Shown here piece after piece: positions 1 to 7,139 of a stretch of DNA of 10,428 nucleotides. The position numbers were made by a program, and so were the translations under genes. The notes below the pieces were generated by a model. It saw only the letters and a list, made by a program, of their open reading frames with translations, did no database searches and had not been told where the DNA came from. Every line of letters starts with the position of its first letter. Within the stretch, counting starts at the first letter, position 1. The DNA is from Pseudomonadota bacterium (GTDB lineage: Bacteria > Pseudomonadota > Alphaproteobacteria > Rhizobiales > Rhizobiaceae), in NCBI GenBank assembly GCA_023428515.1, contig JAEYXI010000134.1, forward strand, positions 1 to 10,428. The letters run 5' to 3'.

Positions 1-49
1 GGACACGCTAGATGGAGATTGCATCACCCCATCCCCCGGAGGAACGGCG

Positions 50-514
50 ATGAGCAACCTCGACAGCAAGGAATTCATTCTTGCGGGCATCCTTATGAAA
101 CGTTTGCTCTCCGGAGAGCAAACCGCCGGACAGTTCTGCCTGTTCGAGAACAGAAGCGGCGGAAACACCAGGACGCCGATCCACGTCCACGCCAAGGACG
201 ACGAGACGGTTTACGTCGTCGAAGGCGAGTTGACCGTGGTCATCGACGGCCAGCCCCGGCGCCTGACGGCAGGTGACAGCGCTTTCCTGCCGCGCGGCAT
301 TCCGCACCAGCTTGTGAACATGAGCGGCAATCCCAACCGATATATCCTGATCGGGATCCCTGCCCTTTTCGAACGGTTTCTCGAGGAGGCCGGCCGCGAG
401 CGTCAGCCGGGCGAAGCCGCGAGACCACCGACTTCGGACGAGATCGGGCTCCTCCGCGAGGTCTCGCCAAAATTCGGCATCACCTTGCTCCCGGATTGGC
501 CCCAGTCAGGTTGA
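50..514 (+). CDS. Cupin-domain protein
   Basis: A 154-residue single-domain cupin, probably a cytosolic metal-binding beta-barrel protein; substrate unknown. Both cupin motifs are complete. Motif 1 holds His45, His47 and Glu52 (HVH then E, ending at Gly59). Motif 2 runs Gly75-x5-Pro81-x-Gly83-x2-His86-x3-Asn90. Those three His and one Glu are the usual metal ligands, so the protein should bind Fe, Mn, Ni or Zn. The first 40 residues and the last 50 carry no motif I recognise. The ATG is preceded by GGAGGA at 38-43 with good spacing, which decides the start. The gene ends 9 bases from the tail of the convergent VOC gene, with no evident terminator between. Small cupins of this type are quercetinase-like, isomerase or regulatory proteins, so only the fold can be stated safely. 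Confidence 0.88.
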   Translation: MSNLDSKEFILAGILMKRLLSGEQTAGQFCLFENRSGGNTRTPIHVHAKDDETVYVVEGELTVVIDGQPRRLTAGDSAFLPRGIPHQLVNMSGNPNRYILIGIPALFERFLEEAGRERQPGEAARPPTSDEIGLLREVSPKFGITLLPDWPQSG

Positions 515-523
515 CGACCGCCG

Positions 524-907
524 CTATTGGTAAGTCACGAAGGAAATCGCGTTGCCGTCGAGGTCGCGCACATGAAAATTCGTGCCGCCCCAATCCTGCT
601 TGGTGGGCATCTGCGCGAATTCGACGCCGCGTCCCCTGAACTCCTCGAACAGAGCCTGGACGTCCGAAACCTCTATGGTGGCGAGGATCAAGGAGACTTC
701 TCGCGCCGCCAGCTGGTCAAAGTTCGGCTCGTGTACGCAGCGGAGATGCAGGCACGCGCCACCGCGCGAGACCGAACCGTAATACGGCCGGTCGCCATAG
801 AGGAAGTCGATCGCGAAGCCGAGCTTGTCTCGAAAGAACGCCGCGCTCGCCGGCACGTCCCGGACGAACAGGATCGGGACCGCAGCTTCCAGAACGACTT
901 CACTCAT
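524..907 (-). CDS. VOC-family (glyoxalase/bleomycin-resistance-like) protein
   Basis: A 127-residue protein of the vicinal oxygen chelate superfamily. Visible marks are VPILFVRDV at the first strand, FFRDKLGF in the first helix, LHL near residue 54, and the closing strand with DLDGNAISF near 115-123. The positions that hold metal ligands in glyoxalase I and extradiol dioxygenases look mostly empty: Pro in strand 1 and Ser122 where Glu is usual. It therefore resembles the bleomycin-resistance/binding-protein branch more than a metal enzyme. A longer reading from 943 is open, but the ATG at 907 has GAAGGGGAG just upstream and the family begins close to VPILFV. It lies 39 bases downstream of the PepSY gene on the same strand and may be co-transcribed. 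Whether it binds an antibiotic or a metabolite cannot be told. Confidence 0.85.
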   Translation of the reverse strand: MSEVVLEAAVPILFVRDVPASAAFFRDKLGFAIDFLYGDRPYYGSVSRGGACLHLRCVHEPNFDQLAAREVSLILATIEVSDVQALFEEFRGRGVEFAQMPTKQDWGGTNFHVRDLDGNAISFVTYQ

Positions 908-946
908 CGACACTCCCCTTCGACCCGCCGTGGCGCCTTGCAATTG

Positions 947-1216
947 TTACCAGGGCTTCGCCTGTCCTGTCGTCGCGTCGATCTTGAGTTCGACCTTGGC
1001 GTTGTCCGACGTGTAATAGGTGATGTTGTAGCTGCCTTCCCTGTCCCACTCGATATCGCTGACGTATCGGAAGCTTTCCCTTTGTTCGATCTTGGCGATG
1101 ATCTCGGACAGCTTGATAGCCTTTTCGGGTGGAACCGGAGAATCTGTTTGCGCCTGGGCGGCCCCGCAAAGCATCAGGAGCGCACAGGCGGAACCGAGAA
1201 TGGTGTTGCGAGACAT
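947..1216 (-). CDS. Small exported PepSY-domain protein
   Basis: An 89-residue secreted protein. Residues 1-22 form a clear Sec signal peptide (basic start, hydrophobic core ending LCGAAQAQ), with likely cleavage after AQA. The mature part of about 67 residues is one PepSY-like domain: a helix (IKLSEIIAKIEQ) followed by strands ending in ELKIDATTGQA. PepSY domains occur in protease propeptides and as stand-alone periplasmic proteins, and are thought to inhibit or modulate peptidases. The start at 1216 is chosen over the upstream in-frame start at 1261 because AAAGGAAG lies 6 bases before it and the signal peptide begins there. It sits 77 bases downstream of the MBL-fold gene on the same strand. 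Its partner is unknown. Confidence 0.8.
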   Translation of the reverse strand: MSRNTILGSACALLMLCGAAQAQTDSPVPPEKAIKLSEIIAKIEQRESFRYVSDIEWDREGSYNITYYTSDNAKVELKIDATTGQAKPW

Positions 1217-1293
1217 CGATGTCTTCCTTTCGCGAAATACGAGGAAACGAAAGATCCGCACCGCGGTTCCAAATCCTCCGGGGATCGCACCCG

Positions 1294-1998
1294 CTACAAC
1301 TCCACCGTCTTCCCGACATCCGGAGCGACCACGTTGACGCCCGAGCCTTCCATGCCGGCGATAAACTTGTCCGGCGTCTGGTCGAGCAGGCCGAATGTCT
1401 TGTAGTGGCAGGGGATCACCGTCTCGAAGTTGAAGAACCGGCGGCAGGCAAGCGCGGCCACGGCGCCGCCCATGGTGAAGCGGTCGCCCACCGGCACCAG
1501 GCCGATCTTCGGCTCGTGCAACTCGTTGATCAGGCCCATGTCGGAGAAGATGTCGGTGTCGCCCATGTGGTAGAGCGTCTTGTCGTCAGGGAAATGCAGC
1601 ACCAGCCCGAGCGGATTGCCGAGGTAGACGTTCGTGCCGTCACCGAGGTTGAAAGAGGAGGAATGCAGAGCCTGTACGAAAGTAGTCGTGAAGGCGCCGC
1701 AATCGACAGTGCCGCCGGTATTGCCCGGATTGATCTGGTCGCCCGAGACGCCTCGCCCGACCAGGTACATGCAGAGCTCGAAATTGGCGACGAGCTGCGC
1801 CCCGGTCTTCGTCAATATGTCGACCGCGTCGCCGATATGGTCGTTGTGCCCGTGCGTCAGAAGCACATGCGTCACGCCTTCGGCCGGCCCTTCCCAACCC
1901 TTGTCCCACAGCGGGCTGGTCAGGAACGGGTCGATGAGAACAGTCGCGCCCTTCGTCTCGACACGGAACGCCGATTGCCCGTACCAGGTCAGCTTCAT
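1294..1998 (-). CDS. MBL-fold metal-dependent hydrolase, UPF0173 type
   Basis: A 234-residue metallo-beta-lactamase-fold protein of the UPF0173 (YtkL-like) group. The signature HGHNDH is at residues 49-54. Further ligand residues are His112 (ALHSSS), Asp147 (GDTD) and His198 (PCHYKTF), so the dinuclear metal site looks complete. The opening MKLTWYGQSAF and the PVGDRFTMG segment near 169-177 are typical of the group. The natural substrate is not known; the fold hydrolyses esters, phosphoesters, thioesters or lactams. The ATG at 1998 has AAGGAGA 5 bases upstream and is preferred to a TTG one codon earlier. It is divergent from ruvX across 100 bases that must hold both promoters. The PepSY and VOC genes follow on the same strand. 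Confidence 0.92.
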   Translation of the reverse strand: MKLTWYGQSAFRVETKGATVLIDPFLTSPLWDKGWEGPAEGVTHVLLTHGHNDHIGDAVDILTKTGAQLVANFELCMYLVGRGVSGDQINPGNTGGTVDCGAFTTTFVQALHSSSFNLGDGTNVYLGNPLGLVLHFPDDKTLYHMGDTDIFSDMGLINELHEPKIGLVPVGDRFTMGGAVAALACRRFFNFETVIPCHYKTFGLLDQTPDKFIAGMEGSGVNVVAPDVGKTVEL

Positions 1999-2098
1999 CA
2001 AAATCTCCTTGAATTTCTGTTCGCCAGGGCGTTCGGCCCTACAGCGCCATGACTTAAAAGGATAGAACGAGGCCAGTCCAAGTCAAAGGAACGCCCTC

Positions 2099-2584
2099 GT
2101 GGCCGTCATACCCATCACCGATCTAGCCGCCACCCTTGACGGCGGCAAGACACTCGCCGGACTCGATCTCGGCGAGAAGACGATCGGCGTCGCCGTCTCC
2201 GACAGAAGCCTTTCCTTCGCTCATCCGCGCCCGGTCATCATCCGCAGGAAATTCTCGCTGGACGCGGCGGCGCTGCTCGATCTGCTCGGCAAGGAGAATG
2301 TCGGCGCGGTCGCGATGGGCCTGCCGATCAACATGGACGGCTCGGAAGGGCCGAGGGCCCAGGCCTCCCGCGCGTTCGTGCGCAACATCGCGAAATTGAC
2401 GGAGCTGCCCTTCGTCTTCTGGGACGAACGCCTGTCGACGGTGGCGGCCGAACGCACGCTGATCGAGATGGATTTTTCGAGGAAGAAGCGCGCCGGCAAG
2501 ATCGATTCGGCCGCCGCCGCCTTCATCCTGCAGGGCGTGCTCGACCGGCTTCGCGCACTCGGCGAAGCGTCCGCTCCGGGGTAG
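2099..2584 (+). CDS. ruvX: Putative pre-16S rRNA nuclease / Holliday junction resolvase homologue RuvX (YqgF)
   Basis: A 161-residue YqgF/RuvX protein with an RNase H-like fold, implicated in 16S rRNA 5'-end maturation; the resolvase name comes from fold similarity. Conserved blocks are all present: [15 protein letters not shown] at 21-35 with Asp23, [10 protein letters not shown] at 72-81, WDERLST at 108-114, and the C-terminal K-x-D block with Asp136 followed by AAAAFIL. Length is a little over the usual 140-150 because of about 17 N-terminal residues before the first strand. The start is GTG at 2099 with AAAGGAA at 2085-2091. Its last 62 bases overlap the 3' end of the convergent small membrane protein gene. 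Confidence 0.95.
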   Translation: MAVIPITDLAATLDGGKTLAGLDLGEKTIGVAVSDRSLSFAHPRPVIIRRKFSLDAAALLDLLGKENVGAVAMGLPINMDGSEGPRAQASRAFVRNIAKLTELPFVFWDERLSTVAAERTLIEMDFSRKKRAGKIDSAAAAFILQGVLDRLRALGEASAPG

Positions 2585-2861
2585 CGCTGTAGCGCGCCCC
2601 GATCCAGGACGCGATCGCCTTGCGGCGCCGGAACGCCCAGATCGCGAGGATGAGGGCCGTATCGAGAATGCACGCCTTGGCAACGAGCGGCGGGATCGTC
2701 GTCGGCTCGATGCCGAGCATATCCCCGTAAAGCTGGAAAAACAGGTCGTGCACCTGTCTCGTCAGCATGACGTAGCCGAAATTCATGTCGTTGAGCGACA
2801 GGAAGTACCAGCCCCAGAAGATGCCCATCGGCAAGGCCCATGCCGCGAAGACCCAGCGCAT
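2523..2861 (-). CDS. Small two-helix membrane protein (possibly DUF6105)
   Basis: A 112-residue protein with two predicted membrane segments, about residues 4-22 (aromatic-rich, [10 protein letters not shown]) and 58-77 ([21 protein letters not shown]), joined by a hydrophilic loop with [21 protein letters not shown] directly follows helix 2 and the C-terminal 30 residues are basic. From memory it resembles the rhizobial DUF6105 family, which has no known function; this was not checked. The ATG at 2861 has GGGAGA upstream at somewhat long spacing. The frame is open back to 3005, but that extension looks unlike protein. The last 62 bases lie inside the end of ruvX on the other strand, so the basic tail is coded opposite the RuvX C-terminus. 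Confidence 0.75.
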   Translation of the reverse strand: MRWVFAAWALPMGIFWGWYFLSLNDMNFGYVMLTRQVHDLFFQLYGDMLGIEPTTIPPLVAKACILDTALILAIWAFRRRKAIASWIGARYSATPERTLRRVREAGRARPAG

Positions 2862-2997
2862 CAGCGTGCGTCTCCCGCCGCGCTGACGGGGCCGCTCGGC
2901 GCTACGGCTTTCAGGGCCGTATATGGGATCGAAACAGGCCGCATGAGAATCTCTTCGCTTACCCGAACTGTGGTCTTGGCCAGATTCGGTTGCAACG

Positions 2998-3019
2998 TAA
3001 ACCATTCGTTAAGGTTAAC
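2998..3019. promoter_or_regulatory. CtrA-like TTAA motif cluster (candidate)
   Basis: The spacer upstream of the small membrane protein gene contains TAAACCATTCGTTAA (2998-3012) directly followed by GGTTAAC. This approaches the alphaproteobacterial CtrA consensus TTAA-N7-TTAA, with one mismatch in the first half (TAAA), and includes an AACCAT core. Several TTAA/TAAA elements sit within 22 bases in an otherwise GC-rich region. Such motifs are common upstream of rhizobial genes, so functional binding is only a guess. Confidence 0.3.
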
Positions 3020-3075
3020 AAAAAGTTGCCGTGCATGGCCCCGCTTGACGCCTTGGCAGGCGGGTACGTGATTCT

Positions 3076-4704
3076 TCAATTGGTCGGCGGATAGAGCGTG
3101 TCGATGACGAGGCGTGCATCGTGGCGCGCATCGAGCATGCCGTAGGTGGTGCGCCACTGGCCGGCGAGCCGCGTTTCTATGAAGGCGTCGGCGATCCGCC
3201 CTGCCCCCATTCGTTTCAGCTCGGCTGCCGCTGCCGACAAGGCAAGCTGCTCGGTGAGTATCCTGGCCGAGCCCTCGTCGGAGCTCGCGACCTGCATCGC
3301 GGCCTTGAGCACGGCGACCGTGCCAGGCCCGCCTGCCCCAAGATCCTTTTCGATGCCGGCCAACACTTCGTCGAACAGCGCCGGCGCACGGCCGAGCACA
3401 CGCAGCACATCGAGCGCCATCACGTTGCCGGAACCTTCCCATATCGCGTTGACCGGCGCCTCGCGGTAATAGCGGGCGAGCGGCATCTCCTCGACATAGC
3501 CGTTGCCGCCCAGGCACTCCATCGCCTCGTAGAGCAGTGCCGGCGCGATCTTGCACACCCAGTATTTCACCACCGGCGTCATCGCCCGCGCGAATGAGGC
3601 CTCGCGCTGGCTGCTTGCCGCCTCGTCGAAGGAACGCGCCAGCCGGAAGGACAGTGCGGACGCGCCGGCGACGTCGAGCGCCATGTCGGCGAGCACGCGC
3701 TGCATCAGCGGCTGGTCGACGAGCTTTTTCCCAAAAGTTTCGCGGTGCCGCGTGTGGTGGATGGCTTCCGCAAGCCCAGCCCGCATCAGGCCGGACGAGG
3801 CGATGGCGCAATCCAGCCTGGTCAGCGTCACCATGTCCATGATCGTCTTCACGCCGGCGCCGGGCTCGCCGACCATCTGGCCGATGGCGTTGACGAACTC
3901 GACCTCGGACGACGCGTTCGAGCGGTTGCCGAGCTTGTCCTTCAGGCGCTGGAAACGGAAGCCGTTGCCGGTGCCGTCGCCGAGGATGCGCGGCACGAGG
4001 AAGCAGGACAGCCCCTCATTCGCTTGGGCAAGGACGAGGAAGGCGTCGGACATCGGCGCCGACATGAACCATTTATGGCCGTTGATGCGATGGAAATCGC
4101 GACCGGCGCGCTCAGCCTTGGTCGTGTTGGCGCGCACGTCGGTGCCGCCCTGCTTCTCGGTCATGCCCATGCCGAGCGTGAGCCCCGTCTTCTCGATCGG
4201 CGGCTTGCTCGCCTGGTCGTATTTGCGCGTCGTGACACGCGGCGCCCATTCGCGGAACAGTTTTGGACTTCCCATCAGCGCCGCCAGCGAAGCGCTGGTC
4301 ATGGTGATCGGGCAGAGGTGCCCCGTCTCCAACTGGGCGGTCAGGTAGAAGCGGGCCGCCCGCACCTGATGCCGCCTGCCGGTCTCGGCAGCACCGTTCT
4401 CCCAGATCGAGGAATGCAGTCCGCTCGCCACCGAACGGCGCATCAGCGCGTGGTAGGCCGGGTGGAAGTCGACCGTGTCGATGCGCCTGCCCTGCCGGTC
4501 GTGGGTCCTCAGCACCGGCGTCTCGACATTGGCGAGCCGCGCTGTCTCGTGCGCCTCCTGGCTGAGCACGAAGCGGCCGAGATTGTCGAGATCCTTGCGC
4601 ACCGGCGCGGCGAAATCCTCGGCGATCTGGATCAGCAGCGGATCGCCGCGCCAGGCGTTACCGCCTGTGATCGGCGGCGTCTGGTTGGTTACCTCGTCAG
4701 CCAC
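3076..4704 (-). CDS. aidB: AidB-type acyl-CoA dehydrogenase family protein (alkylation response)
   Basis: A 542-residue flavoprotein of the AidB branch of the acyl-CoA dehydrogenase superfamily. AidB is part of the adaptive response to DNA alkylation; it binds FAD and DNA and is thought to protect DNA or destroy alkylating agents. Blocks matching E. coli AidB from memory include ETARLANVETP near 53-63, CPITMT near 131-136, GMGMTEKQGGTDV near 178-190, LKDKLGNRSNASSEVEF near 254-270, and PVNAIWEGSGN near 417-427 with the conserved Glu of WEGSGN. Length equals the family's (about 540). The start is uncertain: GTG at 4704 has GAGGA 5 bases upstream and is preferred, while GTG at 4716 would add four residues with a poorer site. 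It is divergent from pyrB. No ada gene is visible nearby, so Ada control cannot be judged. Confidence 0.93.
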   Translation of the reverse strand: MADEVTNQTPPITGGNAWRGDPLLIQIAEDFAAPVRKDLDNLGRFVLSQEAHETARLANVETPVLRTHDRQGRRIDTVDFHPAYHALMRRSVASGLHSSIWENGAAETGRRHQVRAARFYLTAQLETGHLCPITMTSASLAALMGSPKLFREWAPRVTTRKYDQASKPPIEKTGLTLGMGMTEKQGGTDVRANTTKAERAGRDFHRINGHKWFMSAPMSDAFLVLAQANEGLSCFLVPRILGDGTGNGFRFQRLKDKLGNRSNASSEVEFVNAIGQMVGEPGAGVKTIMDMVTLTRLDCAIASSGLMRAGLAEAIHHTRHRETFGKKLVDQPLMQRVLADMALDVAGASALSFRLARSFDEAASSQREASFARAMTPVVKYWVCKIAPALLYEAMECLGGNGYVEEMPLARYYREAPVNAIWEGSGNVMALDVLRVLGRAPALFDEVLAGIEKDLGAGGPGTVAVLKAAMQVASSDEGSARILTEQLALSAAAAELKRMGAGRIADAFIETRLAGQWRTTYGMLDARHDARLVIDTLYPPTN

Positions 4705-4744
4705 GCACTTCCTCACTGCCGGTCCGAATCCGGCTAACTCAGGT

Positions 4745-4760
4745 CGGCTCTATATAGCCG
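4745..4760. promoter_or_regulatory. Near-perfect palindrome over a candidate aidB -10 box
   Basis: The sequence CGGCTCTATATAGCCG is a 16-base palindrome with a single mismatched pair. On the minus strand it contains CTATAT (4757-4752), an exact match to the rhizobial sigma-70 -10 consensus, placed about 48 bases before the aidB GTG at 4704. The corresponding -35 region (CATCGC or TCATCG) is poor. A further CGGCTA half-site lies at 4731-4736. The arrangement suits a regulator that covers the -10 element or activates a weak promoter. Confidence 0.4.
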
Positions 4761-4784
4761 AAGAGGTCGTTAATGCGATGAAAA

Positions 4785-4812
4785 TACCGGGGGAAGGCCG
4801 GCAATCCCGGTA
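4785..4812. repeat. Inverted repeat upstream of the pyrB promoter
   Basis: TACCGGG at 4785-4791 and CCCGGTA at 4806-4812 form a perfect 7-base inverted repeat around a 14-base centre. It ends 7 bases before the -35 box of the candidate pyrB promoter. The second arm overlaps one copy of CGGTACA (4808-4814) that recurs at 4824-4830. Being upstream of the predicted transcription start, it would act as DNA (operator) and not as an RNA hairpin in the pyrB transcript. Confidence 0.35.
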
Positions 4813-4819
4813 CACTCGT

Positions 4820-4848
4820 CTTGCGGTACAAGGACCTGCGCCCTATAG
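4820..4848 (+). promoter_or_regulatory. Candidate sigma-70 promoter of the pyrB operon
   Basis: CTTGCG (4820-4825), 17 bases, then CTATAG (4843-4848) closely match the rhizobial consensus CTTGAC-N17-CTATAT. Transcription would begin near 4855, only about 6 bases before the pyrB ATG at 4861, leaving no room for a ribosome-binding site or a leader attenuator. Confidence 0.5.
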
Positions 4849-4860
4849 CAGCGCCTTGAC

Positions 4861-5826
4861 ATGACCGAAGCGCCCTCTCCGCCGCTCTTCCCGCATCGCC
4901 ATCTGCTTGGCATCCGCGATCTGTCTCCAGCCGATATCGAAATGCTGCTCGACCGCGCAGACGCGGCGGTCTCCATTTCGCGCCAGCCGGAGAAGAAGAC
5001 CTCGACGCTACGCGGGCGCACGCAGATCAACCTCTTCTACGAGGCCTCGACCCGCACCCAGTCATCCTTCGAACTTGCGGGAAAAAGGCTCGGCGCCGAC
5101 GTGATGAACATGTCGGTCGCCAGTTCGTCGGTGAAGAAGGGCGAGACGCTGATTGATACGGCCATCACGCTGAACGCCATGCGGCCGGACATTCTGATCA
5201 TCCGCCACCAGTCCGCGGGCGCAGCCGCCCTGCTCGCACAGAAAGTCGGCTGTTCGGTGGTGAATGCCGGCGACGGCGCGCATGAGCATCCGACGCAGGC
5301 GCTGCTCGATGCGCTCACCATCCGGCGCGCCAAGGGCCGCATTGCCGGCCTGTCCGTAGCGATCTGCGGCGACATCCTGCATTCGCGCGTCGCCCGCTCG
5401 AACATCATGCTCCTCAACGCTCTGCGCGCCGGCGTGCGCGTCGTTGCGCCTTCGACCCTGCTGCCATCCGGCATCGAACGGATGGGGGTAACGGTGTGCC
5501 GCACGATGGAGGAAGGGCTGAAGGGTGCCGACGTCGTCATGATGCTGCGCCTGCAGCGCGAGCGCATGGCCGGCGCCTTCGTGCCTTCGGTGCGCGAATA
5601 TTTCCGCTATTTTGGCCTCGATGCGGAGAAGCTGAAGGCAGCCCGGGATGATGCCCTCGTCATGCATCCCGGCCCGATGAACCGCGGCGTCGAGATCGCC
5701 TCGGAGATCGCCGACGGTCCGCAGAGCGTCATCCAGGAACAGGTCGAGATGGGCGTCGCCGTGCGCATGGCGGTCATGGAGGCGCTGCTCGATCCCCGCC
5801 GCAATCCAAGCGGAGGCGCACAATGA
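4861..5826 (+). CDS. pyrB: Aspartate carbamoyltransferase catalytic subunit
   Basis: A 321-residue aspartate transcarbamoylase that joins carbamoyl phosphate and L-aspartate to give N-carbamoyl-L-aspartate in de novo pyrimidine synthesis. The carbamoyl-phosphate loop STRT is at 63-66 inside [13 protein letters not shown], the 80s-loop Lys92/Lys93 is in [12 protein letters not shown] is at 143-146, HSRVARSN at 174-181, and the aspartate-side HPGPMNRG at 269-276, so all key residues are present. No regulatory pyrI-like gene follows; instead the stop overlaps the start of a pyrC-like gene by 4 bases (ATGA). There is no Shine-Dalgarno before the ATG and an in-frame stop lies at 4846-4848, so 4861 is the first possible ATG start. 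With the promoter at 4820-4848 the mRNA would be nearly leaderless. Confidence 0.97.
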   Translation: MTEAPSPPLFPHRHLLGIRDLSPADIEMLLDRADAAVSISRQPEKKTSTLRGRTQINLFYEASTRTQSSFELAGKRLGADVMNMSVASSSVKKGETLIDTAITLNAMRPDILIIRHQSAGAAALLAQKVGCSVVNAGDGAHEHPTQALLDALTIRRAKGRIAGLSVAICGDILHSRVARSNIMLLNALRAGVRVVAPSTLLPSGIERMGVTVCRTMEEGLKGADVVMMLRLQRERMAGAFVPSVREYFRYFGLDAEKLKAARDDALVMHPGPMNRGVEIASEIADGPQSVIQEQVEMGVAVRMAVMEALLDPRRNPSGGAQ

Positions 5827-7109
5827 GCGTCACCGTCTTCCAGAACGCCAGAATCGTCGACCCCTCGCGCGGCGTCGACGAGACAGGCGCCGTCATCGTC
5901 GACGGCAAGAAGATCGCCGCCGCGGGCGCATCCGCCCTGAACCAGGGCACGCCCGAAGGTGCCGCGATCGTGGACTGCGCAGGCAAGGCCATCCTGCCGG
6001 GCCTCGTCGATTCCCGCGTCTTCATCGGCGAGCCGGGCGCCGAGCACCGCGAGACCATTGCCTCGGCCAGCCAGGCGGCGGCCGCCGGCGGCGTCACCTC
6101 CATCGTCATGATGCCGGACACCGATCCGATCATCGACGACATCGCGCTGGTCGAGCACGTGCTGCGCGCCGCGCGCGACACGGCGTCGGTGCATGTCTAT
6201 CCTGCAGCCGCAATTAGCAAGAGGCTTCTGGGACACGAGATGACCGAGTTCGTCCTGCTGCGCGAGGCAGGCGCGGTCGGCTTCACCGATGGCCGCAACA
6301 CCATCACCAGTTCCGCCCTGATGCGCCGCGCCCTCACCTATGCGCGCGACTTCGGCGCCGTGATCGCGCATGAGACGCAGGATGCGGAGCTGTCTTCCAA
6401 TGGCGTGATGAACGAAGGCCTCTACGCCAGTTGGCTCGGCCTGTCGGGCATTCCGCGCGAGGCGGAAGCGATCCCGCTGGAGCGCGACCTCATGCTCGCC
6501 CGCCTGACCCGCGGCAACTACCACGCGGCGAAGATCTCGACCGCCATGTCGGCAGCAGCGATCGCCCGCGCCAAGTCCGACGGGGCGAACGTCACGGCGG
6601 GCGTCTCGATCAACAATCTCTCGCTCAACGAAAACGACGTCGGCGAGTACCGCACCTTCTTCCGCCTCTCGCCGCCCCTGCGCGCGGAAGACGACCGGCT
6701 GGCCATGATCGAGGCCGTGAAGGGCGGCACGATCGACGTGATTGTCTCCTCGCACGACCCGCAGGACGTCGACACCAAGCGACTGCCCTTCGCCGACGCG
6801 GCGCAAGGCGCCATCGGCCTCGAAACGCTGCTCGGCGCCGCGCTCAGGCTCTACCACAATGGCGACGTGCCGTTGATCAGGCTGGTCGAGGTCCTGTCGA
6901 CCGCGCCGGCAAAACTCTTCGGCCTGCCCGGCGGAACGCTGAAGCCGGGCGCAGTGGCCGATCTCGCCGTCATCGACCTCGACGCCCCCTGGGTCGTCAA
7001 CGAGGCAGACATACGCTCGCGCTCGAAGAACACATGCTTCGAAGGCGCCAGGATGCAGGGCCGGGTCTTGCAAACGCTGGTCGCGGGCCGCACAGTCTTT
7101 TCATCGTAA
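5823..7109 (+). CDS. pyrC: Dihydroorotase-like protein lacking the metal site (PyrC'/PyrX type)
   Basis: A 428-residue member of the class I dihydroorotase family, full length, with the N-terminal strand domain, the amidohydrolase barrel and the C-terminal [14 protein letters not shown] segment. The catalytic residues are largely gone. The usual D-x-H-x-H-x-R-[ED]-P-G reads [10 protein letters not shown] at 63-72, so both metal His become Arg65 and Phe67 and the substrate Arg becomes Gly69. MPNT reads MPDT at 97-100. The later metal His (HxST type) is Lys237 in AAKIST, and the DHAPH motif reads SHDPQ at 310-314, losing the Asp. Only His183 of the metal ligands is clearly kept. It should not be an active dihydroorotase. 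In Pseudomonas an inactive PyrC' is required to assemble the PyrB holoenzyme, and the same role is inferred here from the ATGA overlap with pyrB. GGAGG at 5812-5816 serves the start. Confidence 0.9.
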   Translation: MSVTVFQNARIVDPSRGVDETGAVIVDGKKIAAAGASALNQGTPEGAAIVDCAGKAILPGLVDSRVFIGEPGAEHRETIASASQAAAAGGVTSIVMMPDTDPIIDDIALVEHVLRAARDTASVHVYPAAAISKRLLGHEMTEFVLLREAGAVGFTDGRNTITSSALMRRALTYARDFGAVIAHETQDAELSSNGVMNEGLYASWLGLSGIPREAEAIPLERDLMLARLTRGNYHAAKISTAMSAAAIARAKSDGANVTAGVSINNLSLNENDVGEYRTFFRLSPPLRAEDDRLAMIEAVKGGTIDVIVSSHDPQDVDTKRLPFADAAQGAIGLETLLGAALRLYHNGDVPLIRLVEVLSTAPAKLFGLPGGTLKPGAVADLAVIDLDAPWVVNEADIRSRSKNTCFEGARMQGRVLQTLVAGRTVFSS

Positions 7110-7139
7110 GGCGGCGGCAAGCCCGCCGGGGGAGATCTG

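Noticed and set aside
527..1405. Long + strand open frame of 292 codons opposite the VOC and PepSY genes
   Set aside because: It is antisense to two genes with clear family motifs and good ribosome sites; its product is Arg-rich and has no recognisable domain, as expected in high-GC DNA.
2026..2040. AGGGC-GTTCG-GCCCT hairpin between the MBL-fold gene and ruvX
   Set aside because: Only a 5-base stem, in a region between divergent promoters where a terminator makes no sense; probably chance.
1129..2052. 307-codon + strand frame opposite the MBL-fold hydrolase
   Set aside because: Shadow of a gene with all metal-ligand motifs; no ribosome site or domain.
3745..4737. 330-codon + strand frame opposite aidB
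   Set aside because: AidB motifs are strong on the other strand; this product lacks any domain.
5607..7073. 488-codon minus-strand frame opposite the pyrC-like gene
   Set aside because: Codon-bias shadow: the translation is rich in Arg, Asp, Gly and His without any family motif.
5823..7109. The pyrC-like gene as a decaying pseudogene
   Set aside because: The frame is open at normal length with conserved N- and C-terminal segments, a good ribosome site and tight operon overlap; the changes are confined to catalytic positions.
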